A stretch of DNA of 55,056 nucleotides from Erysipelotrichaceae bacterium (GCA_015058875.1 SVBN01000012.1:1-55056), one strand, 5' to 3'; shown: positions 1 through 8,567, counted from the stretch's first letter. The notes: generated by a model not told the origin, from the sequence alone. A program made the numbers and translations.

Positions 1-256
1 CATCGGATATGTTCTCAATTCCGAACGCCGCAATGATCATATTTCCATTCTTCCAGCCTTTTACGACATCACGGTAATATTCACGGAAATCGCCTTCCGT
101 GTCTTCGTAGGAAGAACGGGTATCCATATCAATCAGGTCTTGCGGCCTCAGCGTACCTTTTCCTTTCAGCACGAGATTGTTCACCGCATCGCAGAACACT
201 TCCGGATAGCTGAGCAGGTTCTTTTCGGCAATGTCTTTTGTATTTCTTGGTTTCAT
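1..256 (-). CDS. Rpn-family nuclease / transposase-like protein, N-terminal part
   Basis: Only the first 85 codons are inside the window; the gene runs off the left edge. The ATG at 256 follows a near-perfect ribosome site (AAGGAGG at about 262-268). The visible protein begins MKPRNTKDIAEKNLLSYPEV and continues through a segment with LKGKGTLRP and MIIAAFGIEN. This resembles the N-terminus of the PD-(D/E)XK 'Rpn recombination-promoting nuclease/putative transposase' family common in Erysipelotrichaceae and Lachnospiraceae. The catalytic region lies outside the window, so activity cannot be judged. Family members are usually scattered, multicopy and not tied to neighbours. The assignment is from recall of the family pattern and is moderately sure. 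Confidence 0.55.
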   Translation of the reverse strand, partial: MKPRNTKDIAEKNLLSYPEVFCDAVNNLVLKGKGTLRPQDLIDMDTRSSYEDTEGDFREYYRDVVKGWKNGNMIIAAFGIENISD

Positions 257-317
257 TGTCAACCTCCTTCTACTATACATATACGCATTTCTTTTCCGAA
301 TCCCTCAAAATTTCCTG

Positions 318-361
318 AAAAAAAAACAGAAAAAAGCCGTCAGTCACAGCAACTGACGGCT
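318..361 (-). terminator. Intrinsic terminator after the EIIA gene
   Basis: A 10-bp stem (AGCCGTCAGT / ACTGACGGCT, 335-344 with 352-361) is followed on the minus strand by a long T-rich run. It closes the SIS-EIIA transcript just before the Rpn gene. Confidence 0.85.
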
Positions 362-383
362 GAACAGAACAATTCTGCAGTTA

Positions 384-791
384 TTATTCGTCGTCTTCTC
401 CTGCTTCAAACGATACATCATTCATCAGGACAATACCGTTTTTCGCTTCTTCTGCCGCATGACGGATATCTTCGATTCCGCAGTCCTCAGGCAGGGTTGC
501 AGCCGCAATCAGCATCGGCAGGTTCATTCCCGCAAATACCCATGTGTTTGGTCTGGAGACGCACGGCGTTACCATCTGGTTCACGCTTCCGCCCATAATA
601 TCGGTGAAAATAAACACCTGGTCATTCTCGCCGACTCCTGCCCAGAACTTTTCCAGTTCCGGTTTGGGATCGAGATCATTTTCAAATGCATTGATTGCCG
701 TAAAGCTGTCATCTGCCAGTCCGAAGTAAGACAGGGTGCTGCGCAGTCCGCCCGCAAGACCGAAATGGCTGATCAGAAGGGTTTTTCTCAT
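384..791 (-). CDS. PTS mannose-family EIIA component
   Basis: A cytoplasmic phosphocarrier domain of the mannose/fructose (Man) PTS class. It takes phosphate from HPr on a histidine and hands it to EIIB. The start at 791 is preferred to an upstream in-frame ATG at 854 because GGAGGAA lies about ten bases before it (801-807). The protein (135 aa) opens MRKTLLISHFGLAGG, with His9 in the expected phospho-acceptor position. The segment FIFTDIMGGSVNQ matches the family's DLxGGTP-like loop. The C-terminus is acidic. No EIIB, EIIC or EIID is visible nearby, so this is an orphan EIIA, possibly serving a PTS encoded elsewhere or acting in regulation. It lies 83 bases downstream of the SIS gene and probably shares its transcript. 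Confidence 0.85.
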   Translation of the reverse strand: MRKTLLISHFGLAGGLRSTLSYFGLADDSFTAINAFENDLDPKPELEKFWAGVGENDQVFIFTDIMGGSVNQMVTPCVSRPNTWVFAGMNLPMLIAAATLPEDCGIEDIRHAAEEAKNGIVLMNDVSFEAGEDDE

Positions 792-874
792 AATAAGTAT
801 TTCCTCCGGTTTTCCATTTTTATTATAATGCGGCAAACGGAGGCTCTCCGCCATTGATTGCGTCAGAATTATGC

Positions 875-1594
875 TCAGATATGACGGATTCTGTGCCGGT
901 ATTTTTCCGTCAGCCTGCTGTTATCGTAAACATCAATATTCTGAGACTGGTAGACCGGCGGAACAATTCCCATTTCCAGGCATCTGCGCACTGTCTCGGA
1001 TGCGGCAATGTTCACCAGCAGGAATCCCGCCATGCTGGAGGCAGGTCCTGTTTTCACGCCGCCGTATTCAAGCACACAGTCCCCTTCCGGGCAGCAGTTG
1101 TCCAATACCAGATCAGCGCATTCATACAGTTTCCTGCCGCTCGGATGACGGCTGGCCATTGTCTTTGAGACTTCCGCGGAAGTAATGGCCGCCGTAAAGA
1201 TTCCCTCTTTCCGGCAGCGCATTGCCATTTCCAGCGGCATTGCATTTCTGCCCGAATTGGAACTGATAATCATGATATCGCCCGGCTGAATATCATATGT
1301 ATCGAAAATGATGTCACTGACGCCGCAGAGCCGCTCAATTGCGCCCGAACGCTCCGCACCCTGAAACAGCAGGGTGTCATAGTCCATGATGCAGTTCACG
1401 TTTCCGAGTCCCCCGGCACGCGTGAACATTTCCATGCCGATCATATGACCGTGTCCGGTACCGAATGTATGAATGATCCTGTCTTCCTTTACGGTCCGGA
1501 TCATCTCCGAGATCAGTATCTCCAGCGCTTTCTCATTCTTTTTTTCAACCGTTTCCAGAAGCTGTGCTGTTTTCAATGCATAGTCGTATTTCAT
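875..1594 (-). CDS. SIS-domain phosphosugar-binding protein (UPF0309 type)
   Basis: A cytoplasmic sugar-isomerase (SIS) fold protein of 239 aa. Phosphosugar-binding signs are the segment HTFGTGHGHMIGME near residues 43-56 and IISSNSGRNAMPLEMA near residues 107-122, where the SSNSGRN loop would hold the phosphate. The best family match is the UPF0309 group, whose members often accompany amino-sugar or PTS genes. A GTG two codons upstream (1600) is also in frame, but the ribosome site GGAGGG at 1604-1609 has normal spacing only to the ATG at 1594. It has its own promoter at 1618-1645 and is followed by the orphan EIIA, which suggests a role with imported phosphosugars. The exact substrate is unknown. 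Confidence 0.82.
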   Translation of the reverse strand: MKYDYALKTAQLLETVEKKNEKALEILISEMIRTVKEDRIIHTFGTGHGHMIGMEMFTRAGGLGNVNCIMDYDTLLFQGAERSGAIERLCGVSDIIFDTYDIQPGDIMIISSNSGRNAMPLEMAMRCRKEGIFTAAITSAEVSKTMASRHPSGRKLYECADLVLDNCCPEGDCVLEYGGVKTGPASSMAGFLLVNIAASETVRRCLEMGIVPPVYQSQNIDVYDNSRLTEKYRHRIRHI

Positions 1595-1617
1595 TGTCAC
1601 ATCCCTCCGTTTTCAAG

Positions 1618-1645
1618 AATATAAATTTTCACGCAGGCAAGTCAA
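1618..1645 (-). promoter_or_regulatory. Promoter of the SIS-EIIA unit
   Basis: On the minus strand, TTGACT (1640-1645), a 16-bp spacer and TATATT (1618-1623), a good vegetative sigma-factor match just upstream of the SIS ribosome site. Confidence 0.7.
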
Positions 1646-1654
1646 TCGGCTGCG

Positions 1655-1684
1655 CAGACAAAAACCCGGCATTTTTACCGGGTT
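1655..1684 (-). terminator. Intrinsic terminator after rpoE
   Basis: The stem AACCCGG (1663-1669) with CCGGGTT (1678-1684) is followed on the minus strand by TTTTTG. It ends the ywiB-argS-rpoE transcript. Confidence 0.85.
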
Positions 1685-1690
1685 CACTTT

Positions 1691-2023
1691 TCAGTACTGA
1701 TCTTCGTTCGGTGCAAGATCACGCTCATCTTCGTCGCTGATTTCCTCGATTTCTTCATCATCGTCATCATCATCGACATCGGTTACAGCGTGGAACTCAT
1801 CGAATTTTCTGCGGCTGCGCAGATCCCACATGTTTCCCTTCAGAGATGCAAAACGGTTGTCCAGCATCAGTTCAGAGTAGAATGACGCTTTTTTTCTGCT
1901 CATTTTTTCGGCAGGAATTGTCATCCGTTCCGCCACCTCTTTCCAGAGGCTGGAAAAACTGGTTTCTGCCGGCAGCCCTGCCAGGATGCCGAAAGCAACG
2001 TCTGTCATTGTTTCTTTTGCCAT
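1691..2023 (-). CDS. rpoE: DNA-directed RNA polymerase delta subunit
   Basis: The delta subunit binds core RNA polymerase in many Bacillota and promotes enzyme recycling and promoter selectivity. The 110-aa protein has the folded N-terminal (HARE-HTH type) half, with MTDVAFGIL and SFSSLWKEVAE near residues 6-30 and FYSELMLDNRF near 48-58. It is followed by a strongly acidic tail from about residue 81 containing runs of Asp and Glu. Both the size and the two-part layout are somewhat shorter than in Bacillus (about 170 aa), as in several Erysipelotrichia. It is the last gene of the ywiB-argS-rpoE unit, 21 bases after argS, and is closed by the terminator at 1655-1684. This gene is one reason to place the organism outside the typical Clostridia. 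Confidence 0.9.
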   Translation of the reverse strand: MAKETMTDVAFGILAGLPAETSFSSLWKEVAERMTIPAEKMSRKKASFYSELMLDNRFASLKGNMWDLRSRRKFDEFHAVTDVDDDDDDEEIEEISDEDERDLAPNEDQY

Positions 2024-2044
2024 AATAATATGCTTCTAATCCTC

Positions 2045-3691
2045 TCACATATGTACAGGCGCACTGACACCGATACTGTCAAGCGCATTTTTCAAGGTGA
2101 TCTCACATGCCTTCACAAGAGCAAGACGCTGAGATGACAGTTCCGGATTATCCTGGTCAATAATCTTGCTGTCATTGTAATAGCTGTGGAATGCCTGGGC
2201 AAATCTGGCTATATAATTCACCATCTTATGGGGCAGTCTTGCCTCAGCCGCATCAGCTACGGTCTTCTCAAATTCCGCCATCTGCTTAAGCAGTGTTTTC
2301 TCCTTGGCTGTAGTAATTAAATCATATTTATCCGCTATGTCAAAGCCTTCTGCTTTTTCAAGGACGGAGCACATTCTCGCATGAGCATATTGTGCATAAT
2401 AAACGGGATTGTCATTCGATTGTTTGACAGCCATATCCAGGTCGAAATCCATCTGCGTATCGCCTGCTCTGGAAGCGAAGAAATATCTGACCGCATCCAC
2501 GCCGGCTTCATCCAGAAGATCCCTCAGCGCAACGGCTTTGCCCGAACGCTTGGACAATTTGAATTCCTCGCCGTTCTTGATCATTCTTGCCATCTGGATA
2601 ATATCCACATTCAGCTTATCCGGTTCATAACCGAGTGCCTGGATCGCAGCCTTCAGACGGGCAATATAACCGTGATGATCGGCGCCGAACAGGTCCACCA
2701 GCTCATCAAATCCGCGGTCCAGCTTATCCAGATGATATGCGATATCCGGCGTGAAGTAAGTATAGCTTCCGTCGCTCTTGACCAGAACTCTGTCCTTGTC
2801 ATCCCCGAAGTCCGTGGTTCTCAGCCACAGCGCACCGTCCTGCATATAGGTTCTGCCCTGGGCAGCCAGTGTATCCAGCGCCTTCTGCACAAGTCCGCGG
2901 TTTCTGATATCCTGCTCGCTTGTCCAGACATCGAATTCCACACGGAATTCCTTCAGATCATCCTTCAGCTTCTGCAGCTCGGCCTTCAGTCCGTATTCAC
3001 GGAAGAATGCAAAGCTTTCCTTCGGATCCGTCTCGGCATACCGGTCTCCGTATTCTTCACGGATTCTTTCGGCAATCGCAATCAGGTCCGGTCCGTGGTA
3101 TCCGTCTTCCGGCACCTGGGCATCCTTTCCGCATGCCTGCAGATATCTTGCCTGCAGGGAAAGCGCCATGTTGTTGATCTGGTTTCCCGCATCGTTGACA
3201 TAATATTCACGGGTCACATCATAGCCCGCCATTCTCATCAGACGCGTAATGGAATCTCCGGTTGCGGCGCCTCTGGCATGTCCGGGATGCAGGTCGCCGG
3301 TCGGATTGGCGGAAACATATTCCACATTGACCTTTTTCCCTTTTCCGTAGTCGGACCAGCCGTAACGGTCGCCTGCCGCCAGTACCTTCGTTATAATCGC
3401 AGCCAGCGAGTCTTCTTTCATGAATACATTCAGGAATCCCGGTCCGGCAATTTCCACACGCTGCGCGCCGACCGAGTCGCAGTCAAACAGACTGACGATT
3501 TTCTCTGCCGCTTCTCGCGGTTTCATGCCTGCCCGTTTGGCAAATTTCATCGCTGCATTGGATGCGTAGTCTCCGTGGGCCTTATCCCTTGAAAGACTCA
3601 GCTCTATCTCATTTTCCGCAACTTCCAGGCCGAGTGCCTCCGACACAGCAGCGGCAAATCCTTTTTTCAGTTTTTCTTCCAGCTCGCTCAT
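2045..3691 (-). CDS. argS: Arginine--tRNA ligase
   Basis: Class I aminoacyl-tRNA synthetase that charges tRNA-Arg in the cytoplasm. In the 548-aa protein the N-terminal additional domain covers roughly residues 1-110. The HIGH equivalent HPGH is at residues 135-138 within GDLHPGHARGA, and a KMSKS-like segment (FKLSKRSGKAV) lies later. The C-terminal anticodon-binding DALR domain ends in APVHM. The start at 3691 is chosen over 3715 because AAGGAG is correctly placed at about 3698-3704, and because its ATG overlaps the stop of ywiB by four bases (ATGA), a sign of translational coupling. The operon order ywiB-argS-rpoE recalls the ywiB/argS/rpoE neighbourhood of Bacillus. No anomaly is seen. Confidence 0.97.
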   Translation of the reverse strand: MSELEEKLKKGFAAAVSEALGLEVAENEIELSLSRDKAHGDYASNAAMKFAKRAGMKPREAAEKIVSLFDCDSVGAQRVEIAGPGFLNVFMKEDSLAAIITKVLAAGDRYGWSDYGKGKKVNVEYVSANPTGDLHPGHARGAATGDSITRLMRMAGYDVTREYYVNDAGNQINNMALSLQARYLQACGKDAQVPEDGYHGPDLIAIAERIREEYGDRYAETDPKESFAFFREYGLKAELQKLKDDLKEFRVEFDVWTSEQDIRNRGLVQKALDTLAAQGRTYMQDGALWLRTTDFGDDKDRVLVKSDGSYTYFTPDIAYHLDKLDRGFDELVDLFGADHHGYIARLKAAIQALGYEPDKLNVDIIQMARMIKNGEEFKLSKRSGKAVALRDLLDEAGVDAVRYFFASRAGDTQMDFDLDMAVKQSNDNPVYYAQYAHARMCSVLEKAEGFDIADKYDLITTAKEKTLLKQMAEFEKTVADAAEARLPHKMVNYIARFAQAFHSYYNDSKIIDQDNPELSSQRLALVKACEITLKNALDSIGVSAPVHM

Positions 3692-4071
3692 TCTGCAGCT
3701 CCTTTCAATTCCCATACAAGCCGCTGATGCAGAACTGTTTCGTCTCCGCTCAGCACTTTATATTCCACCATCCAGGTGTCTTCCTGCCTGGACCATCCGT
3801 TCAGGACAGTTGTCAGTTCCATTTTTCCGAACGGGCTGTGCACCGTACTCGTGCCTTTTCCCATCGGTACAAGTTCCGTAACGCTGCGGATCTCCGCTTT
3901 CCGCTCCAGAGTAATCTTCCGGTCGGTAAAATTCACTTCGTGAAAATAAAACGGCTCAGCCTTTTCACGGTAGATCAGCGTATCGCCGGACAGATTGCCG
4001 CTGCCTTCTGCAATCACCGTCCCGGTACCTTCAAGCAGATCATATTGTGTCAGCAGAACGTGTATCATCAT
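3688..4071 (-). CDS. ywiB: DUF1934 beta-barrel protein (YwiB family)
   Basis: Small cytoplasmic protein of 127 aa in the DUF1934/YwiB family, a lipocalin-like beta-barrel fold of unknown function. It is almost always encoded directly before argS, as here. Recognisable are PFYFHEVNFTDRKITLERKAEIRS near residues 41-65 and a TSTVHSPFGKMELTT segment near 74-88. The gene leads the operon. Its promoter (4083-4110) is so close that the predicted transcript start falls only about five bases before the first ATG at 4071. A second ATG follows immediately at 4068. The AGG that could serve as ribosome site would be at or inside the transcript's 5' end, so initiation may be nearly leaderless. Confidence 0.82.
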   Translation of the reverse strand: MMIHVLLTQYDLLEGTGTVIAEGSGNLSGDTLIYREKAEPFYFHEVNFTDRKITLERKAEIRSVTELVPMGKGTSTVHSPFGKMELTTVLNGWSRQEDTWMVEYKVLSGDETVLHQRLVWELKGAAE

Positions 4072-4082
4072 ATTCCTGCTAA

Positions 4083-4110
4083 ATTATACATTTGACTGTT
4101 TTCTTGTCAA
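4083..4110 (-). promoter_or_regulatory. Strong promoter of ywiB-argS-rpoE
   Basis: A consensus TTGACA (4105-4110), a 16-bp spacer and consensus TATAAT (4083-4088) on the minus strand. Both hexamers are perfect. The -10 ends 11 bases before the ywiB ATG. Confidence 0.85.
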
Positions 4111-4129
4111 CAGCATAATGCATGCATGG

Positions 4130-4169
4130 CGCAAAAAAACAGGAGGCCCGAAAATACGGGTCTTCCTGT
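4130..4169 (-). terminator. Intrinsic terminator after the HD-domain gene
   Basis: An imperfect stem (ACAGGAGGCCCG with CGGGTCTTCCTGT, 4139-4150 and 4157-4169) is followed on the minus strand by seven T residues. Confidence 0.8.
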
Positions 4170-4203
4170 ATCAAAAGCAATCTTCTTCCTGTACCCTGCA
4201 GGA

Positions 4204-5415
4204 TCAGTCCGCTTCCGGATAATATACCCGGTTGTCGCTTCCGGCAGGCCCTTTGACCAGGCTGCTGACAATATTGGAAGCCGCGGACAGTTCGAGAATC
4301 TCCCCGGTATGCATGCGCACCCAGATCGCTCCGTTGGCCTTGCCGCTGTAGGGAACATACGGCCTCTGGTCCACTTCATCCTTGAGGAAATAGTACTTCA
4401 GATCATATCCCTTCTTTTTCAGCTGAGCCCGGATCCTGCGGTTGTTTGCCGGATTGTTCTCGCTGAACTGGAACAGTCTGCGGTTCATCAGCCGTTCCGC
4501 AAGGTCGCGGGCAACCGGATCCTCCGCCTTCATCAGGCAGGCAAATGCATATCCGCAGGCGTTCTCATCCAATGCAAAGTATTCATCCAGGGAAAGACTT
4601 CGCCGCTGTACTGCGGGCCGCAGCACTTCCGCCCCTTCGGGCCATCTGCCTTCTTTTTCCAGATCTTTCAGGCGTGTGAACAGATCCCTCAGCATCAGCT
4701 CATATACCCTTGCGGTCGGATGATAGTATACCTGCCAGTACATATGGTATCTGGACATAATATAGTTTTCCACCGCATAGGTGCCGCTTTCCTTAATGAC
4801 AATGCGGCCGTCGCTGACCCTCAGGACTCTCAGAATCCTCTCGATATCAAAGGAGCCGTAGGTTGTTCCGGTAAAGTATGCATCTCTCAGCAGATAGTCC
4901 ATGCGGTCCGCATCCAGCTGGGAAGATACCAGCTGGGGAAGCAGCGGATTCTCCGATTTGTGCCGGATCACATCCGCGACATCCTTTGACAGACCCTTCG
5001 CGGTGTTTTCCAGGATGGAACTGATCTCCGGATCTTCTTCAATAATCCGGCATGTATATTCCTCATGCGAGGTTCCGGATACCGCTTCAAATGCATGGGA
5101 ATAGGGACCGTGGCCGATGTCATGCATCAGTCCGGCAAGCATCGCCGTTACCTTTTCCCGTTCATTCAGCGCCTTTGAAATATCCGGCACTTCGCTGACC
5201 ATTCTCCTGACGATTTCATATACGCCCAGTGAATGCCCGAACCTTGTGTGGTCTGCGGTATGGTAGACCATATATGCCCCGCCAAGCTGGCGGATCCTGC
5301 GCAGGCGCTGAAACCATGCAGAGTTAATGCACTGCCATACCACTTCATAATCGACATGGATATATCCGTGCACCGGGTCGCGCAGTACTTTTACTTCATC
5401 TGTTTTCCGGAACAT
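4204..5415 (-). CDS. HD-domain dNTP triphosphohydrolase-like protein (YwfO type)
   Basis: Cytoplasmic HD-superfamily phosphohydrolase of 403 aa, closest by pattern to Bacillus YwfO, a dNTP triphosphohydrolase related to SAMHD1. The metal-binding set is visible: His61 in TRFGHSLGVYE, then His98-Asp99 in LMHDIGHGPYSHAFE, with a later Asp in SSQLDADRMDYLLRDAY near residues 170-187. Opening residues DEVKVLRDPVHGYI are typical of the family. It lies three bases after ispF, so MATE, ispF and this gene form one operon ending at the terminator 4130-4169. The likely role is control of the nucleotide pool. Substrate preference cannot be read from the sequence. Confidence 0.85.
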   Translation of the reverse strand: MFRKTDEVKVLRDPVHGYIHVDYEVVWQCINSAWFQRLRRIRQLGGAYMVYHTADHTRFGHSLGVYEIVRRMVSEVPDISKALNEREKVTAMLAGLMHDIGHGPYSHAFEAVSGTSHEEYTCRIIEEDPEISSILENTAKGLSKDVADVIRHKSENPLLPQLVSSQLDADRMDYLLRDAYFTGTTYGSFDIERILRVLRVSDGRIVIKESGTYAVENYIMSRYHMYWQVYYHPTARVYELMLRDLFTRLKDLEKEGRWPEGAEVLRPAVQRRSLSLDEYFALDENACGYAFACLMKAEDPVARDLAERLMNRRLFQFSENNPANNRRIRAQLKKKGYDLKYYFLKDEVDQRPYVPYSGKANGAIWVRMHTGEILELSAASNIVSSLVKGPAGSDNRVYYPEAD

Positions 5416-5418
5416 ACA

Positions 5419-5892
5419 TCAGTCTTCTTCCAGCAGTACGACTGCCTGCGCCATGACGCCTTCCATGCGGCCGACAAATCCGAGGCCTTCGCCTCTGGTA
5501 GCCTTGACGCTGATCCGGGAAATATCACAATCCAGTGCTTCCGCAAAGTTTTCCCTCATCTTCTGAATATGCGGCGCCATCTTCGGCTTTTCAATCAGGA
5601 TCAGACAGTCCGCATTGCCCAGATGATATCCTCTTTCCTTCATCATGCCGGCAACCGCCTTCAGTATGATCTGTGAATTGACGCCCTCCCATTTCGGATC
5701 GGTATCCGGGAACCAGTGCCCGAGATCACCGAGCGCAAGCGCACCGAGAATAGCCTCTGCCAGCGCATGCGTCAGAGCATCCGCATCGCTGTGTCCGACA
5801 AGACCTTTCTCATGCGGAATCTCCACGCCGCCGATAATCAGCTTTCTGCCTTCCGCAAGCCTGTGTATATCCGTTGACTGTCCGATTCTCAT
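5419..5892 (-). CDS. ispF: 2-C-methyl-D-erythritol 2,4-cyclodiphosphate synthase
   Basis: MEP-pathway enzyme that converts CDP-methylerythritol 2-phosphate to the cyclic diphosphate and releases CMP. It is a homotrimer in the cytoplasm. At 157 aa it has normal length. Zinc and active-site landmarks are present: Asp8 and His10 in STDIHRL, the segment GHSDADALTHA near residues 33-43, FPDTDP near 61-66, and KATRGEGLGFVGR near 129-141. The last segment is usually KATTxExLGFxGR, so an Arg-Gly replaces the common Thr-Thr/Asn there. The organism therefore makes isoprenoids by the MEP route. It lies between the MATE transporter and the HD protein in one operon. Confidence 0.95.
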   Translation of the reverse strand: MRIGQSTDIHRLAEGRKLIIGGVEIPHEKGLVGHSDADALTHALAEAILGALALGDLGHWFPDTDPKWEGVNSQIILKAVAGMMKERGYHLGNADCLILIEKPKMAPHIQKMRENFAEALDCDISRISVKATRGEGLGFVGRMEGVMAQAVVLLEED

Positions 5893-5919
5893 ATCTCAAA
5901 CCCGCCTTTTCTCTAATCA

Positions 5920-7281
5920 TTATATCCTGTGAGAGTACGCGCGTGCTTCTTCTTTCTGCAGCCAATGGCTCCGGAAATAATATGTTCCCGTCAGCACAGC
6001 CGCCGCTGCCCAGGTAATGCTGTAGCACCAGCCCACCAGCGCGATGTCATGCCATACCGGCATGGCGAGTGCCAGGAAAATCTGGCGCATCACGACAAAC
6101 GAAAGAATGGATGTCGCCATCGGAACGCTGCTGTGTCCGCTTGCCCGCAGAGCCGAGGAAAAAATCTGATGGAAGCACAGAAAGATATAGCACGGGCACA
6201 TGATCCGGATCAGACGGGCTCCCGCCTGAATGACTTCATTGTCTTTGGAGAACATGCTGATGCACAGAGGCGCATTGGCAAAGACGATAACACCCATGAA
6301 AATGACAGTCGCGCATGACATGAGCAGTGCCGCCCGGATTCCCTGACGCACACGTTCAAATTCCTTTGCGCCGAGATTCTGTCCGCAGAATGTCGTCGCC
6401 GCAAGCGCAAAGCTGTTGACCGGCAGACCGATAAAGTTATCAAACTTGTTCGCACCGGAGAAGCCGGCAATGGACGCCGAGCCGAAGGTATTGATATAGC
6501 TCATTACCACGACATTGGAGACGGATACCACCATTCCCTGAACGCCGGCCGGAATGCCGATCCGGACAATCTCGCCGAGAATGCCGAAGTTGATCCTGAG
6601 CTTTGAAAGATACAGCCGGTACTCACCGTCCGCACGCATCATGACCATGATCACCATAAGCATCGCAATTCCCTGACAGACAATCGTCGCCCATGCCGCG
6701 CCGGCAACGCCCATTCTCAGATAACGTACAAACACGAGGTCAAGAATGATATTCAGGAAAGAGGAAACAATCAGGAAATACAGCGGATGTCTGGAATCAC
6801 CGACCGCCTGCAGGATTCCGGTGGAACTGTTATATACCGTTACAAATATATTTCCGGCAAAGTATACCTGAAGATAAGCGACGGCCTGCGGCAGCACATC
6901 GGCAGGCGTGCCCATCAGTCTCAGAAACAGCGGTGCCATCGTGATGCCGAGCACGCTCAGAAACAGGCCGAACAGAATCGCAAACAGCAGGAATGAGTGA
7001 ATTGCCTGACTCATTTCCTCATGCCTTTTCGCACCGTAGTATCTCGAGACAATGACGCCGGCACCGGTCGCAAGACCCTGGAAAAAGGCAATCAGAAGAT
7101 TAACTACCGGAGCGCTTGCCCCGACTGCCGCAAGTGCCTCTTTACCGACATAATTGCCGACAATCACCGAGTCGATAGTGTTGTACATCAGCTGGAAGAA
7201 ATTTCCCAGAAGCAGAGGGATCGCAAATACGATAATCCGCTTATATATATTTCCGCTCGTCATCAGGCCTTTATTGTTCAT
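5920..7281 (-). CDS. MATE family multidrug/cation antiporter
   Basis: Twelve-helix membrane efflux transporter of the MATE superfamily (453 aa), exporting organic cations or drugs in exchange for Na+ or H+. The start at 7281 (MNNKGLMTSGN) has GGAGGA at 7291-7296; the open frame upstream to 7350 lacks a ribosome site. Family features are IPLLLGNFFQLMYNTIDSVI in helix 1, VGNYVGKEALAAVGASAP, and GAGVIVSRYYGAKR after helix 2. Two homologous halves are evident. It heads the MATE-ispF-HD operon and is divergent from cca. A second MATE gene at 28.7-30.1 kb is only distantly similar. The substrate is not predictable. Confidence 0.9.
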   Translation of the reverse strand: MNNKGLMTSGNIYKRIIVFAIPLLLGNFFQLMYNTIDSVIVGNYVGKEALAAVGASAPVVNLLIAFFQGLATGAGVIVSRYYGAKRHEEMSQAIHSFLLFAILFGLFLSVLGITMAPLFLRLMGTPADVLPQAVAYLQVYFAGNIFVTVYNSSTGILQAVGDSRHPLYFLIVSSFLNIILDLVFVRYLRMGVAGAAWATIVCQGIAMLMVIMVMMRADGEYRLYLSKLRINFGILGEIVRIGIPAGVQGMVVSVSNVVVMSYINTFGSASIAGFSGANKFDNFIGLPVNSFALAATTFCGQNLGAKEFERVRQGIRAALLMSCATVIFMGVIVFANAPLCISMFSKDNEVIQAGARLIRIMCPCYIFLCFHQIFSSALRASGHSSVPMATSILSFVVMRQIFLALAMPVWHDIALVGWCYSITWAAAAVLTGTYYFRSHWLQKEEARAYSHRI

Positions 7282-7361
7282 ATACGCTGTTCCTCCCGGA
7301 TTTCCATTGTATTCTACGGCGCGTAAAGCATGTTTGAAAGCAGAATGCATTTATTATCGAT

Positions 7362-7367
7362 TATAAT
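7362..7367 (+). promoter_or_regulatory. Probable -10 box of cca
   Basis: Perfect TATAAT ahead of cca, with the ribosome site GGAAGGAG only a few bases downstream, so the predicted leader is about 12 bases. No convincing -35 is seen at 16-18 bp. Confidence 0.45.
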
Positions 7368-7385
7368 TTACCGGAAGGAGAAGCT

Positions 7386-8567
7386 ATGGCACTGATCAGA
7401 ATTCCCGAACCGGTTCAGACATGTCTCAGGCTGCTGAATCAGGCAGGACACGAAGCATATATTGTCGGCGGAGCGGTCCGCAATGCGCTGCTGAATGAAG
7501 CACCGCATGACTTTGATATCACCACAAGCGCACTGCCGGAAGAAGTGCTGCGTGTTTTCAGTGCGTATAAAACGATCCCGACAGGCATCCGTCACGGTAC
7601 GGTCACGGTGCTGATCGATAAGATGCCGCTGGAAATCACTACCTACCGGATTGAAGCGGAATATCATGATCACCGCCATCCCGACCGGGTTGCGTTTACA
7701 TCCGATCTGATGCAGGATTGTGCAAGACGTGATTTTACGGTCAACGCCATGTGCTGGCATCCGGATCAGGGACTGATCGATTTTTTCGGCGGGAAGGAGG
7801 ATCTGGAAAACAGGATCATCCGTACGGTCGGAGAACCCCGGCAGCGGTTTGATGAAGACGCGCTGCGGATTCTGAGGGCGCTCCGTTTTGCGGCAAGACT
7901 GCACGCCCGGATCGAACCGGAAACAGCTTCTGCCGTCATGAAACAGAAAGATACATTGAAGCTGATTTCAAAAGAGCGGATTACCGCGGAAATCACCGGT
8001 CTTCTGGAAGCGGAAGACTGCGTACCGGTTCTGAAAGACTACCGGCCGGTTCTCGAAGTATGCATGGAAGAGCTGAAAGAGCTGAGCGACGTATCGTATC
8101 ACGATAATCTGAACAGGATTGCCCGCTCCCAACCGGACGCAGAGATCCGTCTGGCACTGCTGGCGGAGGGCTGTGCCGGTACATGGCCGGAATCATTCCG
8201 CCTCAGCACCGCTTCCCTGAACAATATTCTTGATCTGCAGGCACACCGGAGGGATCCCGTATCCGGCAGGATCGCACAGAGGAAGCTGCTCAGCGTTCTC
8301 AAAGCACCGTACACGCTGTATGCGGATTACCGCATGGCATATGATGAAACGGATATCCGGAATGAACTGGAACAGATTATCAGTGATGGTGACTGCATAT
8401 CTCTGAAGCAGCTGGACCTGAACGGAAACGACCTGATAAGCGAGGGCTTTCAGGGAAAGGAAATCGCTTCACTTCTGCAGAAATGCCTGCAGCATGTCAT
8501 GGAAGAAAAAATACCGAATCAGAAAAAAGATCTGCTTGCTTTCTGCAGGCAGATCCATAAAATCTGA
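7386..8567 (+). CDS. cca: CCA tRNA nucleotidyltransferase
   Basis: Class II CCA-adding enzyme (393 aa) that builds or repairs the 3' CCA end of tRNAs from CTP and ATP. The nucleotidyltransferase head shows AYIVGGAVRNALL near residues 24-36, the metal-binding acidic pair in HDFDITTSA near 41-49, RRDFTVNAM near 114-122, and FDEDALRILRALRFAARL near 156-173. The C-terminal helical region is less conserved. GGAAGGAG precedes the ATG by about six bases. It stands alone on the plus strand between the divergent MATE operon and the convergent M20 peptidase, and ends in a clear terminator. Confidence 0.93.
   Translation: MALIRIPEPVQTCLRLLNQAGHEAYIVGGAVRNALLNEAPHDFDITTSALPEEVLRVFSAYKTIPTGIRHGTVTVLIDKMPLEITTYRIEAEYHDHRHPDRVAFTSDLMQDCARRDFTVNAMCWHPDQGLIDFFGGKEDLENRIIRTVGEPRQRFDEDALRILRALRFAARLHARIEPETASAVMKQKDTLKLISKERITAEITGLLEAEDCVPVLKDYRPVLEVCMEELKELSDVSYHDNLNRIARSQPDAEIRLALLAEGCAGTWPESFRLSTASLNNILDLQAHRRDPVSGRIAQRKLLSVLKAPYTLYADYRMAYDETDIRNELEQIISDGDCISLKQLDLNGNDLISEGFQGKEIASLLQKCLQHVMEEKIPNQKKDLLAFCRQIHKI

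Noticed and set aside
2381..3592. Long open frame (403 codons) on the plus strand opposite argS
   Set aside because: No ribosome site, no recognisable family, and it mirrors the codon pattern of the real argS gene. The same applies to 8715-9920, 41945-43093, 48663-49943 and 30152-31207.
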